Below are positions 1-5,143 of a stretch of DNA of 5,680 nt, one piece after another. The stretch lies in the NCBI GenBank assembly GCA_025450955.1, contig JANWLJ010000112.1:1-5680 (forward strand). Reading direction: 5' to 3'. Numbering within the stretch: position 1 is the first letter of the stretch; every line of letters begins with the position of its first letter. This stretch comes from Polyangium sp. (in: bacteria) (GTDB lineage Bacteria; Myxococcota_A; Polyangia; Palsa-1104). The notes below the pieces were generated by a model that made no database searches, had not been told where the DNA came from, and saw nothing but the letters and a program-made list of their open reading frames with translations. The position numbers were made by a program, and so were the translations under genes.

Positions 1-707
1 CGCAAGACCTGCGTGCCGCACTCGGAGTCGACCGCAGCGGTGCCGTCGCAGCTCTCGGTCTCGTCCATGCACCCGGGCGCCCGAGAGAACACGCAGCTCG
101 TGTCGGTGCCGTTGGCGGAGGTGGTGGTGGCGCAGGTGGCGCCCGAGAGGGCGGCGGCGCAGTCGAGGCGCGTCTCGAGGTGGGTCGCGCTGTCGCACGA
201 GACGATCTTGCTGCCGTCGCAGCGCGCGGGCGCGTTGGGATCGCAAGCGTTGCCGTCGGTGCAGGCGGAGGCGCCGTTGGCGGTTCCGCAGTGCTCGCCG
301 AGCTGGGTGCAGTCGATGAGCGAGAGTCCCCAGCCGTCGATGCAGCCGACCAGCGTGTCGCCGTCGCAGGCGGGGGCCGGGTGCGCGTTGCACCAGCTCG
401 GGCCGTGGTCTCGCGAGGCGCAGTTGAGCGCGTCGGTGCAGTTGTCGTGCGAGTTGGCGCAGTCGATGTAGCGCGCCAGATCTTGCGCCGACGGGCCGAA
501 GAGAATTCCGATGCCGGTCGCGAGCCCCTCTTCGAATTGGGTCACGCACGCGCCGCCCGGCGAAATCGGCGGCGTGGGAAAGCACGAGACCTCCATCGCG
601 CAGGCGCGCCGGATCGCGTCCGGATGGACCGGCTCGGGAGAGAACAGTCCGCCGCCCGAGCTGCCGCACCCGACCAGTAGCAGGGCCAATACCCACCCAT
701 TTCGCAT
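1..707 (-). CDS. Cys-rich lipoprotein with C-D-G repeat modules, C-terminal part outside window
   Basis: The start is ATG at 707-705, preceded by a strong Shine-Dalgarno GGGAGGT (719-713) with a 5-nt spacer. Translation stays open for 235 codons to the left edge, so the C-terminus is missing. The N-terminus is a short lipoprotein signal: Arg2, a hydrophobic stretch at about residues 5-12, and lipobox L-V-G-C with lipidated Cys14, followed by a Gly/Ser-rich tether. Gly at +2 agrees with outer-membrane export. The mature part holds 21 further cysteines (36, 42, 54, 83, 90, 96, 106, 114, 122, 133, 140, 149, 155, 163, 171, 183, 192, 205, 213, 220, 230). Two modules resemble each other: C114-D-G...C122...D-C133...C140...C149 and C163-D-G...C171...D-C183...C192...C205. 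A third begins at C220-D-G. The even spacing suggests disulfide-bonded extracytoplasmic repeats, a style common in myxobacterial surface proteins. The function is unknown. It lies 55 bp downstream of mrpD on the same strand but has its own good ribosome site and no functional link I can name. Confidence 0.82.
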   Translation of the reverse strand, partial: MRNGWVLALLLVGCGSSGGGLFSPEPVHPDAIRRACAMEVSCFPTPPISPGGACVTQFEEGLATGIGILFGPSAQDLARYIDCANSHDNCTDALNCASRDHGPSWCNAHPAPACDGDTLVGCIDGWGLSLIDCTQLGEHCGTANGASACTDGNACDPNAPARCDGSKIVSCDSATHLETRLDCAAALSGATCATTTSANGTDTSCVFSRAPGCMDETESCDGTAAVDSECGTQVL

Positions 708-762
708 GAGCGACCTCCCGCTTCATCGTACTCGTTTTTGGGCGCTTCGCGAAAACGGCGAA
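708..762 (-). other. Short intergenic gap between mrpD and the lipoprotein gene
   Basis: This 55-bp gap contains a weak inverted repeat, TTCGC (746-750) and GCGAA (758-762), beginning right after the mrpD stop. No U-run follows it on the minus-strand transcript. There is also a poor -10-like TACGAT just before the lipoprotein ribosome site. Neither is enough to call a terminator or promoter, so read-through from the mrp operon into the lipoprotein gene remains possible. Confidence 0.4.
713..719 (-). promoter_or_regulatory. Shine-Dalgarno of the lipoprotein gene
   Basis: Read on the minus strand, GGGAGGT sits 5 nt before the ATG at 707. It supports this start over internal alternatives and shows that the lipoprotein is translated independently of mrpD. 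Confidence 0.75.
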
Positions 763-2577
763 TCAGCGATAAAGGAGCGCAAACGCGACCGCGAACAGCG
801 CGGCGCCGAAGGTGAGCCAGGCGACTTGATCGCCGACGTGGCCGCTGTGAAGCCGCCGGAGCGGGCGCCAGAAGATGTTGAGCTTGCCGGCCGCGCGGCG
901 GCGCATCGCAAATGGCAGGCGGCTGCGCGCCAGGGTGAGAAACGCGAGCGCGAGCGCGGCCAGAGGAGGAATCACCGCGTGCACCCACGACGGCGGCGCA
1001 AGGTGCGGCGCGATCGACTCGGCCTGCGCGCCGCGCAGCACCCGGGCGAGGTAACCCGCGTGATCGGCGAGCTGGCCGGCGGCGTTCGCGATCGACTGGC
1101 GCAGCGGCGGCCAGAGATTCCACAAGGTGCCGCAGATGAGCGCGGCGATCGGCGCGAGCAGCATCGGCACCGGCACCCGCCTCGGCGAGGGCGCGGTCTC
1201 CGGCGCTTCACCCTCGATGCCGCCGACGTCGGGCGCCTCGGGCTCGCGCGCGCCGAAACCGAGAAAGATGCGCCCGGCGGCCCGGAGCGCGGCGGCGGCG
1301 GTGACGATGCCGGCGAACCAGGAAATGATCACGAACCCGTGCAGGTGCTGCTTCATCGCCAGATCGTCGAGGAGCGAGTCGCCGAGCAGCGTGCCCCACG
1401 GCGCGCCCGCCAGCCCGAGCGCGGCGAGCGCCAGGATCGCGCCGACCAGCGGATGAGAGCGGCCGCGCCCGCGCAGCTTGATCTCGTCGACGTCGCGCAG
1501 GGTGTGCAGCACCAGCCCGGCGGAGAGAAACAGCGCGGCCTTGGTCAGGCCGTGGCCGACCAGGTAGGCGATCCCGCCGGCCAGCCCCTTCGGCGAGGCG
1601 AGCGCCCAGGCCGACAGCGCGATGCCCATGTGGCTCGCGGTCGAGTAGGCGAGCAGGCGCTTTAGGTGGCGCTGCGCGAACGCCATCACCGCGCCGAGCA
1701 CCGCGGTGATTCCGCCAGCGACGAGAAAGACGTCGCGCAGGCCGCCCGGCACCGGCAAGACGCCGGCGAAGATCGCGCTGTGCACCCGTACGATCCCGAA
1801 GATGCCGAGCTCGACCATGATCCCGGAGAAGAGGACGCACACCGGCGTCGGCGCGACCGCGTGGGCATCGGCGAGCCAGAAGTGAAACGGCACGATCGCG
1901 CCCTTGACCAAAAACGCGAGGGTGAGGGAGAAAAAAGCGATCACCACCAGGAGATCGGGGGTGGGGCCGATCGCTCTACCCAGCTCGGCGAGGTTGAGCG
2001 CGCCGGTCCGGCCGTAGAGGAGCGCGAGCCCGACCACGATGAAAAACGCGCCGATGGTGTTGGTGACCGCGAAGTTGATCGCGCCTTGAAGCGGCGCCGG
2101 CTCCTCGGCCTTGTAGGCGCACAGCCCGAAGGCGGCGGCGCTCATCAGCTCGAACCAGACGAACAGGTTGAAGAGGTCGCCGGTCAAACAGAAGCCGCAC
2201 ACTCCGGCGAGGAAGATGAGCATGAGCGCGTGAAACAGCGCGCCCACCGAGTCGAAGTAGTGCAGCGAAAAGAGGAGCGCGAGGGTGGTGAGCAGGCCGC
2301 CGGTGCTGGCCAGGATCGCGCCCGCTTCGTCGACGACGAACGCGATTCCGAGCGGCACCCCGCTGCGCAATTTCCAGCCGCCGAACCAGTAGACGATCGG
2401 ATGGTGCGCGGCCTCGATCGCCAGATAGATCGTCGCGCAGGTGACCAAGGTGGCCACCGCGATCGCGATCGCGTCGGCGAGCCGTCTCGGGGTGTGCTTG
2501 CCGCCGAAGCCGAGCAAGGCGGCGGTCAAGAGCGGCAGCGCCACCGGAATCGGCGGCAGGATCGCGGAGAAGCTCAT
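763..2577 (-). CDS. mrpD: MrpD/MbhH-like antiporter subunit (complex I subunit 5-type family)
   Basis: A 604-residue polytopic inner-membrane protein of the proton-conducting NuoL/M/N-MrpA/D superfamily. It is the putative ion-translocating subunit of the Mrp complex. Visible hallmarks are W-F-E143-L in TM5 (the conserved Glu of MrpD), K225 in F-L-V-K-G (TM7), F-H-F-W-L-A-D-A-H at 231-239 with P243/P245, H-L-K-R-L-L-A-Y-S-T-A-S-H at 304-316, and G-H342-G-L-T-K346 in the TM11 region. The TM8 position usually Lys is E256, and the TM12 'GK' position reads G399-D400. It exceeds the usual roughly 500 residues because of a C-terminal extension: an acidic/proline loop at about 440-468, a hydrophobic segment at 469-490, another at 533-550, a basic stretch at 551-580 ending H-S-G-H-V-G-D, and a last helix at 583-603. 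The ATG at 2577 overlaps the mrpC stop by 4 bp and matches the family N-terminus. An in-frame ATG seven codons upstream (2598) is less likely. There is no clear ribosome site, so translational coupling is inferred. The gene could equally be named as a complex I subunit 5 family protein. Confidence 0.9.
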   Translation of the reverse strand: MSFSAILPPIPVALPLLTAALLGFGGKHTPRRLADAIAIAVATLVTCATIYLAIEAAHHPIVYWFGGWKLRSGVPLGIAFVVDEAGAILASTGGLLTTLALLFSLHYFDSVGALFHALMLIFLAGVCGFCLTGDLFNLFVWFELMSAAAFGLCAYKAEEPAPLQGAINFAVTNTIGAFFIVVGLALLYGRTGALNLAELGRAIGPTPDLLVVIAFFSLTLAFLVKGAIVPFHFWLADAHAVAPTPVCVLFSGIMVELGIFGIVRVHSAIFAGVLPVPGGLRDVFLVAGGITAVLGAVMAFAQRHLKRLLAYSTASHMGIALSAWALASPKGLAGGIAYLVGHGLTKAALFLSAGLVLHTLRDVDEIKLRGRGRSHPLVGAILALAALGLAGAPWGTLLGDSLLDDLAMKQHLHGFVIISWFAGIVTAAAALRAAGRIFLGFGAREPEAPDVGGIEGEAPETAPSPRRVPVPMLLAPIAALICGTLWNLWPPLRQSIANAAGQLADHAGYLARVLRGAQAESIAPHLAPPSWVHAVIPPLAALALAFLTLARSRLPFAMRRRAAGKLNIFWRPLRRLHSGHVGDQVAWLTFGAALFAVAFALLYR

Positions 2578-2924
2578 CCGCGCAGCACGCGCATGCACGC
2601 GGGATCGACGGTGCCGAGCCGCTCGTAGAGCTGCACCGCCATCGCGAGCAGGAGCGCCATCACCGTCGCCTCGACCACGATGTCGGTGAGCATCAGCGCC
2701 TGCACGATCGGATCGACCACCGACTGTCCGGGGTGGGTGCCGACCAGCACCGGCGCGACGCCGCCTGCGCGCCAGCCGATGCCCATGAGCAGCACGTAGG
2801 TCGCGGTCTGAAGGAGAGCGAGGCAGAGGACGAGGTGCACCAGGTTGCGGCTCGAGACGATTCCGTACAGGCCCCAGCCGAACAGCCAGGCCGCGACCAG
2901 ATAGGGCACGAACCAGAGCGTCAT
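2574..2924 (-). CDS. mrpC: Na+/H+ antiporter subunit C (NuoK-like)
   Basis: A 116-residue membrane protein with three predicted helices (about 5-23, 28-48, 76-98), the size and layout of MrpC/MnhC and of NuoK in complex I. Family features are the S-R-N-L at 25-28 after TM1 and the D-P-x-x-Q-A-L-x-L-T-D-I-V sequence at 71-83 opening TM3. In the Mrp complex this subunit packs beside MrpD and the small helical subunits. D81 and E85 lie in TM3, where classical MrpC usually has neutral residues. The ATG at 2924 overlaps the stop of mrpB in ATGA, and its own stop overlaps the mrpD start the same way. No Shine-Dalgarno is visible upstream, so it probably depends on coupling to mrpB translation. Confidence 0.9.
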   Translation of the reverse strand: MTLWFVPYLVAAWLFGWGLYGIVSSRNLVHLVLCLALLQTATYVLLMGIGWRAGGVAPVLVGTHPGQSVVDPIVQALMLTDIVVEATVMALLLAMAVQLYERLGTVDPACMRVLRG

Positions 2925-3709
2925 GACGAGCCCGCGCGCTCGGCGAGCGCCTCTTCGACGAAGCTGGTGACGAGCAGGACGAAGCCGCCGGCCACCTCGC
3001 GGCCGGTCGCCACCGAGAGGAGCGCGATGGTGCCGCCCGAGTGCGCGGTCGCGATCGGTCCGAGCGGAAGAAGGTTGGCGAGGAAGCTGAGGCCGGCGAG
3101 CAGGCCGGCGAATCCGAGGAGCGCGTAGGCGAGGGCGCCTACCGCTTCGAACGCTTCGACGACCGGCTTCGGCGTGGCCCGCTCGTAGGCGCGCGCGTCG
3201 CCCGCGAGATAGAGCAGCACCCAGGCGGTGGCGACGATCACGCCGCCTTGAAAGCCGCCGCCCGGCGTGAGCTGACCGTGGGTGATGATGTAGAGGCCGA
3301 AGGTGAGGGTGACGCCGATCATGCCGAGCCCGAGCGCGCGCACCGCTTCGCTGGTCGGCGGCGCGCGGCGGGTCTGGCGCTCGTCTTCGCGATCGTCGCA
3401 GGCAGGCTGCTCGTCCGATTTGCGGAGGATGAGCAGCACCCCCATCACCGACGCGAAGAGGATGAGCTCCTCGCCGAGGGTGTCGAAGCCGCGATAGTCG
3501 AAGTTGATCGCGGTGACCACGTCGGTGACGTGGCGCTCTCTCACCGCGGCGCCGACCAGCAGATCGCCGTAGAGGCTGTGGCCCGCGCCCGAGCGCGGAA
3601 GCTGGACCATCGCCGCCGCGAGCAGGCCGATAAGCGGCACCCCGCCGATGAAAAAGAGAATGGTGCGGCCGCGCGCGCCCGGATCGAGCTCGTCACGATC
3701 GTCGCTCAT
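2921..3709 (-). CDS. mrpB: Fusion of MbhE-like (MrpA C-terminal) domain with MrpB/MnhB
   Basis: A 262-residue protein with two family domains in one chain. Residues about 15-97 match the MbhE domain, which in classical bacterial Mrp is the extreme C-terminus of MrpA: a TM at about 18-35, then F-D-Y-R-G-F-D-T-L-G-E80-E81 leading into a second TM. This corresponds to the region of MrpA that holds a functionally important Glu. A charged linker (97-118) follows. The MnhB domain comes next, with the diagnostic H144-G-Q-L-T-P-G-G-G-F-Q-G-G at 144-156 and four likely helices (about 124-143, 156-170, 188-211, 226-251). The ATG at 3709 overlaps the previous stop in ATGA and has a strong AAGGAG (3723-3718) with an 8-nt spacer. 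The longer reading frame back to 3865 only repeats the previous gene out of frame. In Mbh these domains are separate subunits, MbhE and MbhF. Confidence 0.9.
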   Translation of the reverse strand: MSDDRDELDPGARGRTILFFIGGVPLIGLLAAAMVQLPRSGAGHSLYGDLLVGAAVRERHVTDVVTAINFDYRGFDTLGEELILFASVMGVLLILRKSDEQPACDDREDERQTRRAPPTSEAVRALGLGMIGVTLTFGLYIITHGQLTPGGGFQGGVIVATAWVLLYLAGDARAYERATPKPVVEAFEAVGALAYALLGFAGLLAGLSFLANLLPLGPIATAHSGGTIALLSVATGREVAGGFVLLVTSFVEEALAERAGSS

Positions 3710-4005
3710 CCCTGTCGCTCCTTTTTCAGCCGCGCGCGGGTGGCGTCGGCCTCCTCCTGATGGCGGCGCATTCGCGCCAAGGTGAGCAGCACCAGGATCG
3801 GCAGCGCCACCGCGCCGACCACGAATTGCGCGAGCGCCACGTCGGGCGCCTGGAACGCCAAACACGCGAGGCCGAAGAGCAGGCCATAACAGGTAAACGC
3901 GATCACCTGCGCGCGCGGAGCGCGGGTGAGGACCACCACCGGCCCGACGACCACCAGCGCGCCGAGCGCGCCGAGCTGGAGCACGGTCTCGGCGTCGAGC
4001 GTCAC
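3706..4005 (-). CDS. DUF4040 / MbhD-like subunit (detached piece of MrpA)
   Basis: A 99-residue membrane protein with three predicted helices (about 7-26, 33-51, 58-77) and a basic cytoplasmic tail (79-98). The family mark is Q52-A-P-D-V-A-L at 52-58, characteristic of the DUF4040/MbhD domain. In classical MrpA that domain lies near the C-terminus, whereas in archaeal Mbh it is a separate subunit, as here. It bridges the antiporter-type subunit and the small subunits in known complexes. The position after A-P-D-V-A-L is A-Q60-F-V-V-G64, so neither of the two places where relatives usually have a Glu is acidic. The start is GTG 4005, overlapping the mrpG stop in GTGA, with AGGAG (4015-4011) and a 5-nt spacer. 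The stop overlaps the mrpB start. Confidence 0.85.
   Translation of the reverse strand: MTLDAETVLQLGALGALVVVGPVVVLTRAPRAQVIAFTCYGLLFGLACLAFQAPDVALAQFVVGAVALPILVLLTLARMRRHQEEADATRARLKKERQG
3718..3723 (-). promoter_or_regulatory. Strong internal Shine-Dalgarno of the MbhE-MrpB gene
   Basis: AAGGAG on the minus strand lies 8 nt before ATG 3709, inside the 3' end of the MbhD-like gene. It fixes the start at 3709 and is one of only two clear ribosome sites in the seven-gene operon. Confidence 0.75.
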
Positions 4006-4328
4006 CGGCCCTCCTGCGCGGCCGCTTCCTCGTCGGTGAGCGCGCCGTACGGCCGGCCGTCCCGCACCCGGTGCGCGCGCGCGGTCGCGTGGGTGACCAC
4101 GCCGTTGACTGCGTTCAGCACCACCGCGACCACCAGCATCTTGAGCGCCGGCTGCTTGTCGTGGACGCCGAAAAAGAGCGCGATGGCGAACAAGAGCGGC
4201 GCGATCGAGGCGGGCGGAGCGAGAAAATGGAGCCGCTGGTAGGAGTCGCGCATCGACAGCGCGCCGACCGCGCTCGCCAGGTTGAGCGCGACCGCCAGGC
4301 CGGCCAGGATCGCGGCGACGACGATCAC
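4002..4328 (-). CDS. mrpG: Na+/H+ antiporter subunit G
   Basis: A 108-residue protein of the MrpG/MnhG (PhaG) family, a small subunit of the cation/proton antiporter. It has three helices (about 2-20, 38-54, 61-79). The family signature M-R-D-S-Y-Q-R-L-H follows TM1, and N-G-V-V-T-H-A-T-A-R-A-H follows TM3, matching the usual pattern of a His and an A-R-A run after the last helix. A hydrophilic tail ends the protein. The start chosen is GTG 4328, which overlaps the mrpF stop in GTGA. The reading frame stays open upstream to 4544, but that part is Arg-rich, not hydrophobic, and lies out of frame over mrpF. No Shine-Dalgarno is seen, so coupling to mrpF is inferred. Confidence 0.9.
   Translation of the reverse strand: MIVVAAILAGLAVALNLASAVGALSMRDSYQRLHFLAPPASIAPLLFAIALFFGVHDKQPALKMLVVAVVLNAVNGVVTHATARAHRVRDGRPYGALTDEEAAAQEGR
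4011..4015 (-). promoter_or_regulatory. Shine-Dalgarno of the MbhD-like gene
   Basis: AGGAG (within AGGAGGG) on the minus strand lies 5 nt before the GTG at 4005. It supports a GTG start there and shows that translation can restart mid-operon. Confidence 0.7.
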
Positions 4329-4573
4329 AGCCAACGCTCGAGGAAGCGGGCGAACACCAGCCCGGCGCCGAACGCCAGGATCGCGACGGTGAGCCCGATA
4401 TCGACGAACGGCGGCCGATCGATCCCGACCGCCCACAAAAAACAGATCTGCGACAGGAGCACGCCCGCCAGCTCGACCCCGATCAGCCGATCGATCAGCC
4501 GTCCGCGCAGCGCCAGGATCGCGCAGGGGATGAGGCCGAGGCACATCACCAGCGCCGAAATTTTCCAGATCAC
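4325..4573 (-). CDS. mrpF: Na+/H+ antiporter subunit F
   Basis: An 82-residue protein with three helices (about 4-21, 32-49, 58-76), the normal size and topology of MrpF/MnhF. The family segment between TM1 and TM2 reads L-R-G-R-L-I-D28-R-L-I-G-V-E34-L. The first Asp and Arg are as expected, and the acidic position in TM2, normally Asp, is Glu. P54-P55...D58-I-G opens TM3. MrpF contacts MrpG and MrpE and contributes to the ion path in known Mrp structures. The start is GTG 4573, overlapping the mrpE stop in GTGA. There is no convincing ribosome site, so it probably relies on translational coupling to mrpE. Confidence 0.9.
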   Translation of the reverse strand: MIWKISALVMCLGLIPCAILALRGRLIDRLIGVELAGVLLSQICFLWAVGIDRPPFVDIGLTVAILAFGAGLVFARFLERWL

Positions 4574-5058
4574 GGCCTGGCCCCGAGCCGCACGGTCATG
4601 ACCGGCACCGCGCTCTTTTTGATCTGGTGATAAAGGAGGGTGTTCTTCTCGCTGTCGATGCCGATGACCACGAAGTTCGGGGTCATGGTGGTGTAGCCGA
4701 TCGCGAGCGCGCGACGGACCGCGTGATCGGGGTCATCAGCCTCGCCGGCCTCGAAGGGGACGCTCAAGAGGAGCGACTCCGCTTTGCGCGAGGTGAAGAG
4801 GTGCAGCGCCAGCACCTCGAAGATGCTCAAGGTGTCGACGAGAAAGCTCCACGGCAGGCGCCAGATTTGAAACAGCAGGCGCGGCTTGGCGGCGAGCGCG
4901 ATCAGGTGCGCGCGCCAGGTCACCTCGCTGGCGGCCCCGGCCAAAAGCGCGCAGGCGGCGCCGATGAGGAGCTCGTCGGCGGTGAATTTCTCGACGAGCA
5001 AGAGCCACAGCCCGAACCACAGCAAGCTGGTGGCCCCTACCCGCAACGCGAGACGCAC
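4570..5058 (-). CDS. mrpE: Na+/H+ antiporter subunit E
   Basis: A 162-residue protein of the MrpE/MnhE family, first gene of the operon. The N-terminus carries hydrophobic helices (about 10-24 and 29-46). A membrane-associated segment follows at 59-88, with P-W-S-F-L-V-D, and then a soluble C-terminal domain with T-T-M-T-P-N-F at 123-129 (the family T-x-T-P region) and a late H144 before the end. MrpE supports assembly and activity of the complex in studied bacteria. The start is the least certain of the operon. GTG 5058 gives the expected family length but its upstream GAGG touches the codon. TTG 5046, with the same GAGG 12 nt away, is the alternative. The first upstream ATG (5235) would run 92 bp into the divergent gene and add a Cys/Arg-rich leader unlike MrpE. 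Confidence 0.85.
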   Translation of the reverse strand: MRLALRVGATSLLWFGLWLLLVEKFTADELLIGAACALLAGAASEVTWRAHLIALAAKPRLLFQIWRLPWSFLVDTLSIFEVLALHLFTSRKAESLLLSVPFEAGEADDPDHAVRRALAIGYTTMTPNFVVIGIDSEKNTLLYHQIKKSAVPVMTVRLGARP

Positions 5059-5143
5059 CCTCGGTTCGTAGGCATACGGCCGCCTACTGCAACGGCTGCA
5101 CGCGCCGTCCGCGCGGCTCGCTTCTTGCGAGAAATTTCGGGCC
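5059..5143. promoter_or_regulatory. Divergent intergenic region between mrpE and topoisomerase IB
   Basis: These 85 bp separate two divergently transcribed genes and must hold the promoter of the Mrp operon if its start is right. I see no convincing -35/-10 pair in either direction. What stands out is a perfect 6-bp inverted repeat (next entry) and an 8-bp palindrome GAAATTTC at 5131-5138, an AT-rich patch in otherwise very GC-rich DNA, 5 bp before the topoisomerase GTG. Confidence 0.5.
5068..5087. repeat. Inverted repeat, possible operator or leader hairpin
   Basis: Arms GTAGGC (5068-5073) and GCCTAC (5082-5087) are perfect reverse complements around an 8-bp spacer. The element ends 9 bp upstream of the mrpE GTG on the minus strand. 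It could be a repressor operator or an RNA hairpin in the operon leader. Nothing else identifies a regulator, and a 6-bp arm can arise by chance in GC-rich DNA. Confidence 0.3.

Noticed and set aside
13..680. Plus-strand open frames opposite the lipoprotein gene
   Set aside because: The minus strand has a signal peptide, lipobox, ribosome site and regular Cys spacing. The plus frames are Val/Ala/Ser/Gln low complexity.
688..693. Possible binding or frameshift signal near the lipoprotein N-terminus
   Set aside because: The reading frame is uninterrupted through the signal peptide and nothing unusual remains after translation.
746..762. Inverted repeat TTCGC/GCGAA after mrpD as a Rho-independent terminator
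   Set aside because: The stem is only 5 bp and no T-run follows it on the minus strand.
511..2628. Two long plus-strand open frames (511-1665 and 1666-2628), almost end to end, antisense to mrpD
   Set aside because: Their translations are Arg/Glu/Gly/Asp-rich low-complexity chains typical of the complement of a GC-rich membrane-protein gene. There is no domain, and the minus frame is a clear MrpD.
3041..3760. Plus-strand open frame opposite the MbhE-MrpB gene, and similar ones at 3760-4242, 4071-4601 and 4627-5220
   Set aside because: They are shadows of the minus-strand antiporter genes created by high third-position GC. The compositions are charged and not protein-family-like.
1432..4525. 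Recurring CCAGGATCGCG-like word across the operon, like a dispersed repeat or HIP1-type site
   Set aside because: On the coding strand it reads GCG-ATC-CTG (Ala-Ile-Leu), common in helices with this codon bias, so no special element is needed.
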